Of a stretch of 7,470 nt of DNA, positions 1-6,807 are shown piece after piece. Under the pieces are notes generated by a model. The model ran no database searches, was not told the DNA's origin, and worked only from the letters and a program-made list of their open reading frames with translations. The translations under genes were made by a program, and so were the position numbers. Position 1 is the stretch's first letter. Each line of letters begins with the position of its first letter. Source of the DNA: Gammaproteobacteria bacterium (GTDB lineage Bacteria > Pseudomonadota > Gammaproteobacteria > Eutrophobiales > Eutrophobiaceae); the NCBI GenBank assembly GCA_009843675.1, contig VYCZ01000060.1, forward strand, positions 749 through 8,218, in the 5' to 3' direction.

Positions 1-806
1 CCGCCGATCAGGTCGGAAGCATTTTCCCGCTCTGCCAGCCAGCGGGCGTGTTCGCTGCTGGCGCCCCGGTTTGACAGGACGTATACGGATGCGCCGCTTA
101 CCCTGCGATTAGTGAACGCGTCTGCGTGTATGGAAATAAACAGGTCTGCCTTATGCCGGCGCGCCAGTTCGATGCGCTTGCGCAATGGCAGGTAATAATC
201 ACCTGACCTGGTCAGGACCGCGCGCATCCCGAGCTCGCGGTTTACGGCATCGGCCAGTTTCCTTGCTATCTGCAGCACAACCTTTTTTTCATGGGTTCCC
301 CGCGGGCCTATTGCCCCCGGGTCTTCACCACCATGGCCGGCATCGATAGCGACTACAACGTCGCGATATTCTCCCGGAGCCGGCGCTTTCTCCACTTTGA
401 CTGCCTGCTCCTGTTTTTCATCATAGACATCCACCACCAGCCTGTGGCCGTAGTGTTTATTCGGCGCCAGCAGGAAGCTCTTTGCGCGGGCCTGCTTCTT
501 CAAATCCAGGACCACCCTGAGGAAATCGCCATGCTGACCGCGCCTGATGTCCTGCACGTATCCGTCCCCCAGCGCGGGTTGCGGCAATGCCGCGAACGGT
601 TCGGTATTTTGCAGGTCGATAACGACCCGGTAAGGCTCGGATAACAATTCCAGCTTATGGCTGACCGGACCGGTCACATCAAAGACAACCCGGGTATTGT
701 CAGGGGCAGCCCAGACCCGGATATTCTTCAGGCGAGTGGTTTCCTCCGCGCCAGACGGCAGGGAAAAAATCAGGAGTAAACAATAAGTTGAGATTAATCG
801 CACCAT
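1..806 (-). CDS. amiB: N-acetylmuramoyl-L-alanine amidase, AmiB/AmiC type (partial, C-terminus off the left edge)
   Basis: A zinc amidase that cleaves the bond between N-acetylmuramic acid and L-alanine in peptidoglycan, acting in the periplasm during daughter-cell separation. The frame is open from an ATG at 806-804 to the window edge, giving 268 residues. Residues 1-20 form a signal peptide (short basic start, hydrophobic LISTYCLLLIFSL, then SGA). An AMIN domain covers about 25-130 (KNIRVWAAPDNTRVVFDV onward). A short linker leads to an Amidase_3 domain from about 148, with IDAGHGGEDPGAIG. Visible zinc ligands are His158, Glu173 (GTHEKKV) and His227 (SIHAD). The catalytic Glu near the C-terminus, and any LysM domain that would favour AmiB over AmiC, lie outside the window. 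The Shine-Dalgarno sequence is weak, but the signal peptide fixes the start. It follows tsaE on the same strand, as amiB does in E. coli, and has its own promoter. Family is certain; the symbol rests on synteny. Confidence 0.95.
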   Translation of the reverse strand, partial: MVRLISTYCLLLIFSLPSGAEETTRLKNIRVWAAPDNTRVVFDVTGPVSHKLELLSEPYRVVIDLQNTEPFAALPQPALGDGYVQDIRRGQHGDFLRVVLDLKKQARAKSFLLAPNKHYGHRLVVDVYDEKQEQAVKVEKAPAPGEYRDVVVAIDAGHGGEDPGAIGPRGTHEKKVVLQIARKLADAVNRELGMRAVLTRSGDYYLPLRKRIELARRHKADLFISIHADAFTNRRVSGASVYVLSNRGASSEHARWLAERENASDLIG

Positions 807-840
807 CCGTCGAGCCGTTCATTTAAGCGCTACGACGATA

Positions 841-869
841 ATTATCTCAACTTTATTTTAAAAAGTCAA
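841..869 (-). promoter_or_regulatory. Sigma-70 promoter for the amidase gene
   Basis: On the minus strand a -35 box TTGACT (869-864) is separated by exactly 17 bases from a -10 box GATAAT (846-841). Each differs from consensus at one position. Transcription would start near base 834, leaving a leader of about 28 bases before the amidase ATG at 806. The site lies entirely in the 87-base gap after the tsaE stop, where the sequence becomes AT-rich. The amidase can therefore be transcribed independently of nnr-tsaE. Seen by eye; not tested by scoring. Confidence 0.75.
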
Positions 870-893
870 GCTATGTAACTGTTTTTGAGAGAA

Positions 894-1370
894 TTATGAA
901 TAGACGGGGTCAGGGTAAGAAGCGCTGAGTCGTTGCAGGTATTTCTCACCCGCAGCGGTACGCGCACGGCAATCCAGGTCCCGCCGTGACCGGTTGATGG
1001 CGATATCAATAAGCAAATCCGGTTCCGGCAGGCAGCCCCGGCCCCGCTCCGGCCATTCCACCAGGCAAACAGCGAGGCCGTCAAAATAGTCCCGGCAACC
1101 GATATCATCCAGTTCCGTTGCCGCCGCCAGGCGATAGAGATCGAGGTGATAAATGTCACGATCGGCGATACGGTAATATTCAACCAGGGTATAGGTCGGG
1201 CTCTTGACGATGCCCCGGTAACCAAGCCCCCGCAACACTCCCCTGACGAAGGTGGTCTTGCCCGCGCCCAGTTCTCCCTGCAGGTACAGGTTGAATCCGG
1301 CGGGCAGGGATTGCGCGCAGCTGCCCGCAAACGCTTCCATTTCTTCCGGGCTGTTGACGGCCAGGCGCAT
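894..1370 (-). CDS. tsaE: tRNA t6A biosynthesis ATPase TsaE
   Basis: TsaE (YjeE) is the P-loop ATPase that works with TsaB and TsaD in the cytoplasm to make N6-threonylcarbamoyladenosine at position 37 of ANN-decoding tRNAs. It resets the TsaBD complex rather than doing the transfer itself. The 158-residue protein has the usual length. The Walker A motif GELGAGKTT is at 32-40, followed by the family motifs SPTYTLVEYY (57-66), HLDLYRL (75-81) and VEWPERG (104-110). The ATG shares one base with the TGA stop of nnr (TGATG arrangement), so translation is probably coupled to nnr and no strong ribosome site is needed. The C-terminal 20 residues or so are not conserved in this family. Assignment is secure. 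Confidence 0.97.
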   Translation of the reverse strand: MRLAVNSPEEMEAFAGSCAQSLPAGFNLYLQGELGAGKTTFVRGVLRGLGYRGIVKSPTYTLVEYYRIADRDIYHLDLYRLAAATELDDIGCRDYFDGLAVCLVEWPERGRGCLPEPDLLIDIAINRSRRDLDCRARTAAGEKYLQRLSASYPDPVYS

Positions 1371-2845
1371 CAGGCCGGATTGACAAGCGAACGTATCACG
1401 GGGAGGAGATCAGCAGCCAGCATGCCCCTTTCGCCTTCCCGGGCACATTGGTCCGCCGCATGGCCGTGCAGGTAAACCCCGGAAACCGCAGCCGCGTGTG
1501 GTTCCATTCCCTGGGCAACCAGGCCGGCAACGGTGCCGGTCAGGACGTCGCCCATTCCACCGCCGGCCATCCCGGGATTGCCCGTGCTGTTGAGCCGGAT
1601 CGGGCCGGCCGGACCAGTGATCAGGCTGCCGGCGCCCTTGAGAACCACCGTGCCGCCGAATTCGGCGTGTAACGACGCCACCGCGGCAAACCTGTCCGAC
1701 TGGATCTCTGCCGCTGTCATGCCCAGCATACGGGCAGCCTCGCCCGGATGGGGCGTCAACACCCAGTTTTCCCGGTACTGATGTTCATGGGCCAACAGGT
1801 TCAGGGCATCGGCATCCACCACCAGGGGAAGCCGGGTCTGTAATACCGCGGCAAACAATGAGATTGCCCAATCCGACTGCCCGAGACCCGGCCCGATGGC
1901 GACAACACTGACCTTGTCCAGCAAGGCGTCCAGGTCCCGCGCCTCGGATACGGCCACAGTCATCAACTCAGGCCGGAACAGGGGAATAGTTCGGGCATGC
2001 TCCGGCCGCGTCGCCACCGTTACCAGGCCTGCCCCGGCCCTGGCAGCAGCGCAACCGGCCAGGATCGCAGCGCCCTGGTAACCGTAATCGCCACCGATGA
2101 CCAGTACGTGGCCGTAACGGCCCTTGTGGGCATCGCGCGGCCGGACCTGCAGGTTGAGCATCACTTCTTCATGCCGTATCAGACGGGCTTCGGGATCTAT
2201 GACGGCATGCGTGCCGGCAGGCGTCCCCAGGTCGCTGAGCAGTATCTCGCCGCAGAATTCAGGTCCTTCTGCAGTGAACATGCCGCGTTTCAGTCCGATG
2301 AACGTGATCGTGGCATCAGCCCTGACCGCGCTCCCCAGGCGCGTGCCGGCGTCCGCATGCAGGCCGGACGGGATATCCAGGGCAAATACCGGGGCGGATG
2401 CTGCGTTTATCAGTTCGATAGCTTCGGCAAAGCTGCCCTCTACGGGGCGATTCAGACCGCTGCCCAGCAAGGCATCGACGATGATATCCTCACCTTCAAT
2501 CGCCAGGGCAGTCTCGACATTCCCGGATTGCAGGTACTTCTGCGCACTGGCGGCGGCATCGCCCTTGAGCCGGCCTGGTTCAACCAGCGCAATCAACCTC
2601 ACCTCAAGTCCTGCCTGCCGCGCCAGGCGCGCCAGCACGTAACCGTCGCCGGCGTTGTTACCGCCGCCGCAGAAGACAACCAGGTTCCCGGCGCCCGGAT
2701 AACGCGCAGTCAAGGCATCAAGAGCATCAGCCCCGGCGCGCTCCATCAGGGTCAGCGAAGGGATACCCTGCTGTTCAATCGCCAGGCGGTCGAGTTCCCG
2801 TACCTGGGCAGCCGTATACAGCTCCGCGGGCAAGACAGGCGCCAT
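1370..2845 (-). CDS. nnr: Bifunctional NAD(P)H-hydrate repair enzyme (epimerase / ADP-dependent dehydratase)
   Basis: Nnr (YjeF) repairs damaged, hydrated NAD(P)H. The N-terminal half interconverts R- and S-NAD(P)HX, and the C-terminal half dehydrates the S form back to NAD(P)H using ADP. It is 491 residues, close to the full-length E. coli protein. The epimerase domain spans about 10-220, with the glycine-rich CGGGNNAGDGYVLA at 59-72, DALLGSGLNR at 124-133 and DIPSGLHADAG at 157-167. The dehydratase domain runs from about 231 to the end. It contains HKGRYGHVLVIGG (240-252), LTPHPGEAARML (363-374) and the nucleotide-binding GNPGMAGGGMGDVLTG (422-437), in which Asp433 is the expected catalytic base. 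Both halves appear intact. The start is six bases after the manD stop and the stop overlaps the tsaE start, so manD-nnr-tsaE is probably one transcript. There is no clear Shine-Dalgarno sequence. Confidence 0.97.
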   Translation of the reverse strand: MAPVLPAELYTAAQVRELDRLAIEQQGIPSLTLMERAGADALDALTARYPGAGNLVVFCGGGNNAGDGYVLARLARQAGLEVRLIALVEPGRLKGDAAASAQKYLQSGNVETALAIEGEDIIVDALLGSGLNRPVEGSFAEAIELINAASAPVFALDIPSGLHADAGTRLGSAVRADATITFIGLKRGMFTAEGPEFCGEILLSDLGTPAGTHAVIDPEARLIRHEEVMLNLQVRPRDAHKGRYGHVLVIGGDYGYQGAAILAGCAAARAGAGLVTVATRPEHARTIPLFRPELMTVAVSEARDLDALLDKVSVVAIGPGLGQSDWAISLFAAVLQTRLPLVVDADALNLLAHEHQYRENWVLTPHPGEAARMLGMTAAEIQSDRFAAVASLHAEFGGTVVLKGAGSLITGPAGPIRLNSTGNPGMAGGGMGDVLTGTVAGLVAQGMEPHAAAVSGVYLHGHAADQCAREGERGMLAADLLPVIRSLVNPA

Positions 2846-2851
2846 GCCGGA

Positions 2852-4060
2852 TCACCAGTTCCACATGGCGCCGTCTTCCAGCCTGTTCACGGGAAGATAA
2901 GCGCGTTGATAGGGAAACTTTGCAGCCAGTTTTTCATCTATGTCGACCCCATGCCCCGGCGTCTCGCCCGGGTAAAGAAAACCGTCCCTGAAGGTATAAG
3001 CATGGGGAAACACCTCGTTGGTCTCCCTGCTGTGGCGCATGTATTCCTGGATGCCAAAGTTCGGCACCCATGTATCGAAGTGCAACGCGGCCCCCATGCA
3101 CACCGGCGACAGATCCGTTGCCCCGTGGCACCCGGTGCGCACGTGGTACAGCGCGGCCAGGTCGGCGATACGGCGCAGGTGGGTAATCCCTCCCGCGTGT
3201 ACAACGGTAGCCCGGATATAATCGATCAGTTGTTCCCGGATCAAGTCCTTGCAATCCCAGATGGTATTAAAGACCTCACCGACTGCCAGTGGCGTCACGG
3301 TATGCTGCCGTATCAATCGAAACCCCTCCTGGTTCTCGGCCGGGACCGCATCCTCCAGCCAGAACAGGCGATATTCCTCCAGGGATTTACCGAGGCGCGC
3401 CGCCTCGATGGGCGTCAGGCGATGGTGCACGTCATGCAGCAGGTGCGGCCCGAACCCGTATTGCTGCCTGATCCTGTCGAACAGCAACGGCACATGATCC
3501 AGGTACTTTTCCGTGGACCAGGTATTCTCCACCGGCAGGTCCGCATCCGCCGGTTCATAGAACATCCGGTCCTTCCCCACGCCATAGATGGACGCCAGGC
3601 CCGGTATGCCGGTCTGGGCGCGCACGGCCTTGTAGCCCATGTCGATATACCTGCCCACCTCATCGACGGTATGGTCGATATCCTCTCCATTGGCATGGCC
3701 GTAAACCATGACCCCGTCGCGGCTCCTGCCGCCAAGCAACTGGTACAGCGGCATCTCCGCCAGCTTGGCCTTTATGTCCCACAACGCCGTATCCACGGCC
3801 CCGATGGCCGTCATGGTCACAGGCCCGCGCCGCCAGTAAGCCCCGCGGTAGAGGAACTGCCAGATATCCTCCGACTGGCGCGGGTCGCGCCCCACCAGGC
3901 AGGGGACAACATGATCCTCCAGGTATGAAACCACGGCCAGCTCCCGCCCGTTGAGCGTGGCGTCACCCAGACCGTAAATCCCCGCATCCGTCTCCACCTT
4001 GAGCGTGACGAAATTACGGCCGGGGCAGGTTACAATGACCTTGGCGCTGGTGATATTCAT
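2852..4060 (-). CDS. manD: D-mannonate dehydratase, enolase superfamily
   Basis: This cytoplasmic enzyme removes water from D-mannonate to give 2-keto-3-deoxy-D-gluconate, the glucuronate branch of hexuronate catabolism. It is unrelated in fold to UxuA. Starting at ATG 4060-4058 the protein is 402 residues, the family length. Known active-site positions of the subgroup fall exactly in register: metal ligands Asp210, Glu236 and Glu262; catalytic Arg147 and Tyr159 on the 150s loop; His212, Arg283, His312, Glu339 and C-terminal Trp402. Position 314 is Ala, which from memory marks the efficient mannonate-specific members as opposed to Pro in weak ones. The frame stays open to an ATG at 4144, but that start would add 28 unrelated residues and lies upstream of the likely promoter, so I reject it. 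The ribosome site is weak. The gene is separated from kdgK by the toxin-antitoxin genes and is directly followed by nnr. An alternative substrate such as D-gluconate is possible. Confidence 0.95.
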   Translation of the reverse strand: MNITSAKVIVTCPGRNFVTLKVETDAGIYGLGDATLNGRELAVVSYLEDHVVPCLVGRDPRQSEDIWQFLYRGAYWRRGPVTMTAIGAVDTALWDIKAKLAEMPLYQLLGGRSRDGVMVYGHANGEDIDHTVDEVGRYIDMGYKAVRAQTGIPGLASIYGVGKDRMFYEPADADLPVENTWSTEKYLDHVPLLFDRIRQQYGFGPHLLHDVHHRLTPIEAARLGKSLEEYRLFWLEDAVPAENQEGFRLIRQHTVTPLAVGEVFNTIWDCKDLIREQLIDYIRATVVHAGGITHLRRIADLAALYHVRTGCHGATDLSPVCMGAALHFDTWVPNFGIQEYMRHSRETNEVFPHAYTFRDGFLYPGETPGHGVDIDEKLAAKFPYQRAYLPVNRLEDGAMWNW

Positions 4061-4106
4061 TGGATTTGTTTCAGTCTGTTGTTTGAGTCTGAGTGCTGAC
4101 GAAATT

Positions 4107-4135
4107 ATGTTATCCATATATGCCGATTGTAACAA
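4107..4135 (-). promoter_or_regulatory. Probable sigma-70 promoter for manD (and nnr-tsaE)
   Basis: On the minus strand TTGTTA (4135-4130) and TAACAT (4112-4107) are spaced by 17 bases. Transcription would begin near 4100, leaving a leader of about 40 bases before the manD ATG at 4060. The spacer contains CATATATG (4115-4122), related to the palindromes near vapB, so one regulator could affect both divergent units. Boxes match consensus only moderately; this is a visual call. Confidence 0.45.
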
Positions 4136-4143
4136 GCAGTCCA

Positions 4144-4173
4144 TTGAGAGAATTCAGGAAATACAAATATGAC
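4144..4173 (+). promoter_or_regulatory. Possible vapBC promoter
   Basis: TTGAGA at 4144-4149 and TATGAC at 4168-4173 are separated by 18 bases. Transcription would start near 4180, within the first of two palindromes that precede vapB, which fits autorepression by a VapB-type protein. The -10 box is imperfect and other pairings are possible in this AT-rich stretch. Confidence 0.3.
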
Positions 4174-4206
4174 ATATAGGAATATGCTTGATATGGTTTT
4201 CCATAT
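4173..4206 (+). promoter_or_regulatory. Paired palindromes, candidate VapB(C) operator
   Basis: Two perfect inverted repeats lie end to end: CATAT-AGGA-ATATG (4173-4186) and ATATGG-TTTT-CCATAT (4191-4206). Their centres are 19 bases apart, close to two helical turns. The second covers the first two bases of the chosen vapB start codon (4205). Toxin-antitoxin operons are commonly repressed by the antitoxin binding such sites over their own promoter, so this is the natural operator. Binding itself is inferred, and short AT-rich palindromes can arise by chance. Confidence 0.5.
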
Positions 4207-4444
4207 GAAAACGACTCTTAATATTGACGAAACTGTGATGAAGCAGCTACGGGAAGCGGCTGCAAAACGTGGAACTACCATGTCTGCCCTTGTCGAAGCG
4301 GGTATCAGGCGAGTCCTCTCCCCGGCGCCGTCTACCCATAAGCAAGACGATGCCTTGACACCACTGCCCGCCTGGCACAGTGGCGGCGCCCGTGTCGACA
4401 TTTCAAACAGGGAAGAATTGTACCGAGTCATGGATGAGGATTAA
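4205..4444 (+). CDS. vapB: VapB-type ribbon-helix-helix antitoxin
   Basis: A 79-residue antitoxin expected to bind and silence the PIN toxin encoded next to it and to repress its own operon. Residues 1-38 (MKTTLNIDETVMKQLREAA and following) have the short beta strand plus two helices of a ribbon-helix-helix DNA-binding domain. A flexible Pro/Gly-containing tail (PLPAWHSGGARVDISN) and an acidic last segment ending in VMDED resemble toxin-neutralising tails. In-frame ATGs also occur at 4169, 4184 and 4193. I chose 4205 because family members usually begin M-R/K-T-T-L-N-I. An AGGA at 4178-4181 fits 4193 about as well, so the start may be 4 residues earlier. The stop TAA is at 4442-4444, immediately before the toxin reading frame and in the same phase. 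The pair runs opposite to all neighbouring genes, consistent with later insertion. Confidence 0.85.
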   Translation: MKTTLNIDETVMKQLREAAAKRGTTMSALVEAGIRRVLSPAPSTHKQDDALTPLPAWHSGGARVDISNREELYRVMDED

Positions 4445-4447
4445 GTT

Positions 4448-4882
4448 CTGGTTTTTGATACAAACATCCTGATCTACGCGGTGGACAAAGCTTCACCGTT
4501 TTATGATCGATGCCGGGAAGACCTGTTGCAAGCCTGCAAAGACCCGTCCCCGGCCTTTCTGACCTGGAATATATGTTATGAGTTTCTCAGGGCAACCACC
4601 CACCCACGCGTGTTCAACAACCCCTGGACGTCAAAGAATGCCTGGACTTTTCTTGAAACAATACTGGCGTCTCCCGGCTTTGAGTTGCTGACGGCAACCC
4701 AGCGTCATGGGTCTGTCCTTGCACGCACTCTTGAAGAACTGGCGGATATCAGCGGCAACCTGTTTCACGACCTGCACACGGCGGTATTAATGCGCGAACA
4801 CGGTGTCAGCAGGATTTGTACTCGCGATACAGACTTCCATCGATTTCCATTTGTTACTGTCATCGACCCTTTGCGACAGTAA
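4448..4882 (+). CDS. vapC: VapC-type PIN-domain ribonuclease toxin with abnormal start
   Basis: PIN-domain toxins are Mg-dependent ribonucleases that cut RNA and are held inactive by VapB. The conserved reading frame begins at 4445 with VLVFDTNILIYAVD and runs to TAA at 4880-4882. Counting from 4445, the acidic active-site residues are all present: Asp5 (FDTN), Glu46 (YEFLRATTHPRV), Asp109 (HDLHTAVLMREHG) and Asp128/Asp130 (CTRDTDF). There is no ATG, GTG or TTG at the expected place: the codons after the vapB stop are GTT CTG GTT TTT GAT. CTG at 4448 would keep the whole domain and is 7 bases after a GAGGA site (4436-4440), so I use it here. The first standard start, GTG 4481, would delete the first catalytic Asp and leave the enzyme dead. 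The gene is either translated from CTG, recently inactivated by GTG to GTT, or affected by a sequencing error. Family assignment is firm; whether active toxin is made is open. Confidence 0.8.
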   Translation: MVFDTNILIYAVDKASPFYDRCREDLLQACKDPSPAFLTWNICYEFLRATTHPRVFNNPWTSKNAWTFLETILASPGFELLTATQRHGSVLARTLEELADISGNLFHDLHTAVLMREHGVSRICTRDTDFHRFPFVTVIDPLRQ

Positions 4883-4938
4883 AAATTGGTTTAGTGAGGA
4901 GATAAATGGCACGTGGACATGGCGCCTCAATAATTTGT

Positions 4939-5421
4939 TTATGGACGAGGCCTCGCGCTGTGTGGGGGAGCAGTATACGCAAACCTTTCAATGTACTGGA
5001 TATTGCCTGGATTTGCTGCAAGGAGGCGCAGATACCGATCATTCGCGTGTGTCTGGATAGTCAGGCCGTTCTCCCAGCGGTTCAAGGATGCTTCACCAAA
5101 CCCTGTCACCTGGGCAAATTTCGCCCGTGTCATACCCAACTCCTTTCTGATATGCCGAATTTCGTCCGGCGACAGAACACCAAGATGCCGACATATCGCC
5201 CCGTGTTTCAATCGTTCAGCCTCATCATCAAGATATTCAAAATCGCAGGCTTCGCACCGGCGGACTGGAACATCCACTGTCAGTTCTACCATGGCTTCTC
5301 CGGTCCCGTAACTGTATACATCAGGCTTCCATGATGTCGTGATGGCTGCGTTGCCACACAATGGGCAGGTAAGTTCTTGCTGCACTGTCTGCAACTTGCT
5401 CGTTGATTGATTTGGATTCAT
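4939..5421 (-). CDS. MqsA/YgiT-family zinc-finger HTH protein (antitoxin-like, no adjacent toxin)
   Basis: A 160-residue DNA-binding protein of the type that pairs a zinc-binding N-terminal domain with an Xre-like helix-turn-helix. Two CxxC pairs, Cys19/Cys22 (CPLCG) and Cys56/Cys59 (CEACD), should bind one zinc. The HTH spans about 84-134 (SPDEIRHIRKELGMT, then VTGFGEASLNRWENG), with the pattern of E. coli MqsA (VRKKLSLTQ... FSRYEKG). A tail of about 25 residues extends past the usual end. In mqsRA the toxin precedes the antitoxin, but here the upstream gene is the NSS transporter, ending 19 bases before the ATG, and the downstream gene is the convergent vapC. No MqsR-, RelE- or HigB-like frame is visible. 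It may be an orphan antitoxin or a regulator co-transcribed with kdgK and the transporter. The Shine-Dalgarno sequence is weak. Fold is confident; role is not. Confidence 0.85.
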   Translation of the reverse strand: MNPNQSTSKLQTVQQELTCPLCGNAAITTSWKPDVYSYGTGEAMVELTVDVPVRRCEACDFEYLDDEAERLKHGAICRHLGVLSPDEIRHIRKELGMTRAKFAQVTGFGEASLNRWENGLTIQTHANDRYLRLLAANPGNIQYIERFAYTAPPHSARPRP

Positions 5422-5440
5422 TTCAAGATACTTCGCTTTT

Positions 5441-6805
5441 TCAAGCCACTAACCCGAATACCAGTACGCAACCGACCCCGATTGGCGCGAAATAGCGGGT
5501 GAGCAGGCGCCAGATGCGGAAAGCACGGTCGTTCGTGATGCCCATCTCATCGCGCAATAAATCGGATGAAATGACCCAGCCGGCGAACAGCGCAACCAGG
5601 AATGCGGTCAACGGCAGCATGATGTTCGAGACGCTGAATTCTATGATGTGAAACATGTTCTTGTCCCGGTAGAGCGGGACAAACGACAGGGGCTTGAACT
5701 CTTTTATGACGTTGAACGAGAATACCGCGCTGAGGCCGACCAGCCAGATTACGGAACCGGTAAGCGCCGACATGGCGAAGCGTTTGTAACCCTTGTCTTC
5801 CAGGTACGATACGAAAGGCTCCAGCATGACCAGGGATGAGGTAAATGCCGCAAAAAACACCAGGACAAAAAATACCACGCTGAAGAAATAGCCGGCGGGC
5901 ATGTTTCCGAAGGCGATCGGCAGGGTAACGAACATCAGTCCCGGCCCTCCTGTCGGATCCAGGCCGGAGGCAAACACGATAGTGAAAACCGCCAGGCCGC
6001 ACATCAGGGCTGCCAGGGTGTCACTGATTGCAATTATCCAGGTCGGACCAGGCAGGGAGATGTCCCTGGATAAATAAGCGCCGTACGTCAGCAGCGCTCC
6101 GGTGCCGACGGTGATGGAAAACAGGGCCTGACCCAGGGCGATCAGCAGGCTTTGCCAGGTGAGCCTGGAAAAGTCCGGGTTGAACATGAATTGCCAGGCA
6201 CGCGCCGGTGCGCCTTCAATGTGCCCGTAAATCACCAGCACAACAATCATCACGAACAACGTCGGCAGCATAAAAGTAGTCACGGTTTCAATGCCGCGCT
6301 TCACGCCCAGGCCGATGACCCATACAGTGGCTGCAATGTACAGGGTATACCACAGGGTCAAACGTCCGGGAGAGGCAAGCAGGTCGGTAAACTTACGCTC
6401 TGCGTCATCAGGCGTGATAGAGACAAATTCCCCGCGCAGGGCAAGAAAAACGTAATCCAGCGCCCAGCCGGCGACAACGGCATAAAAACACAGGCCGGTG
6501 ACCGGCGCCAGGACGCTCAGCCAGCCGATGGCCGTCCAGAAACCGGAGTGCCCGCCTTCCCTGCACAGGTTGATCATCGTCACGACCGGGCTCTTGCCGC
6601 CGCGCCTGCCCATCGCCAGTTCCGCCATGATCAGGGGCACACACAGTAACAGGATAATAACCAGGTAGACGATGATAAAAGCGCCGCCGCCGTTTTCGCC
6701 GGCAATATATGGAAAACGCCAGAGATTTCCCAGCCCGATGGACGCGCCTACCACCGCACACAGGAAGGTAAATCTCGATGACCAGGTTTTGGTTGGTGTA
6801 GACAT
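5441..6805 (-). CDS. Sodium:neurotransmitter symporter (NSS/SNF) family transporter
   Basis: An inner-membrane Na+-coupled symporter with the LeuT fold; the substrate is unknown. The 454-residue protein, with about 11 predicted membrane helices, has the size of the short bacterial members (MhsT/Tyt1 type) rather than LeuT (519). TM1 carries the family signature: VGASIGLGNLWRFPYIAGEN at 19-38, followed by GGGAF, including the Na-binding Asn27. TM6 has the unwound SITVGTGALLTYG segment (230-242). TM8 contains AAFTSS (319-324), whose Ala, Thr and Ser match the LeuT Na2 ligands. Family members usually import amino acids or related amines. Here the ATG lies two bases after the kdgK stop (TAG TT ATG), so the two are translationally coupled. 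That suggests a substrate linked to sugar-acid catabolism, but this is inference. No truncation or frameshift is visible. Confidence 0.93.
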   Translation of the reverse strand: MSTPTKTWSSRFTFLCAVVGASIGLGNLWRFPYIAGENGGGAFIIVYLVIILLLCVPLIMAELAMGRRGGKSPVVTMINLCREGGHSGFWTAIGWLSVLAPVTGLCFYAVVAGWALDYVFLALRGEFVSITPDDAERKFTDLLASPGRLTLWYTLYIAATVWVIGLGVKRGIETVTTFMLPTLFVMIVVLVIYGHIEGAPARAWQFMFNPDFSRLTWQSLLIALGQALFSITVGTGALLTYGAYLSRDISLPGPTWIIAISDTLAALMCGLAVFTIVFASGLDPTGGPGLMFVTLPIAFGNMPAGYFFSVVFFVLVFFAAFTSSLVMLEPFVSYLEDKGYKRFAMSALTGSVIWLVGLSAVFSFNVIKEFKPLSFVPLYRDKNMFHIIEFSVSNIMLPLTAFLVALFAGWVISSDLLRDEMGITNDRAFRIWRLLTRYFAPIGVGCVLVFGLVA

Positions 6806-6807
6806 AA

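Noticed and set aside
291..644. Plus-strand 117-codon frame opposite the amidase
   Set aside because: It is antisense to the AMIN and Amidase_3 domains and has no recognisable motif.
866..1330. Minus-strand 154-codon frame overlapping tsaE
   Set aside because: It is a shifted shadow of tsaE, whose Walker A and family motifs are in the other frame.
1997..3928. Plus-strand open frame of 643 codons opposite nnr and manD
   Set aside because: It runs antisense to two clearly conserved genes, spans their junction, has no recognisable domain and is rich in Arg, Gln, Pro and His, as expected for the reverse frame of GC-rich coding sequence.
4061..4144. Longer manD start at ATG 4144
   Set aside because: It would add 28 residues with no family counterpart, and the likely promoter (4135-4107) lies downstream of it. 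The ATG at 4060 gives the family length and exact residue register.
4481..4882. VapC starting at GTG 4481
   Set aside because: This start removes the FDTN strand with the first catalytic Asp, although that conserved sequence is present in frame just upstream.
4883..4938. Possible terminator between the convergent vapC and MqsA-like genes
   Set aside because: GGCAC and GGCGCC segments at 4908-4926 can form only a short, imperfect stem with a large loop and no proper T-run on either strand.
4906..5334. Plus-strand 142-codon frame after vapC, preceded by GAGGAG (4896-4901)
   Set aside because: The ribosome site is attractive although only four bases from the ATG, but most of the frame is antisense to the conserved MqsA-like gene and the product shows no known motif. 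It could be a remnant start of a gene that once followed vapC.
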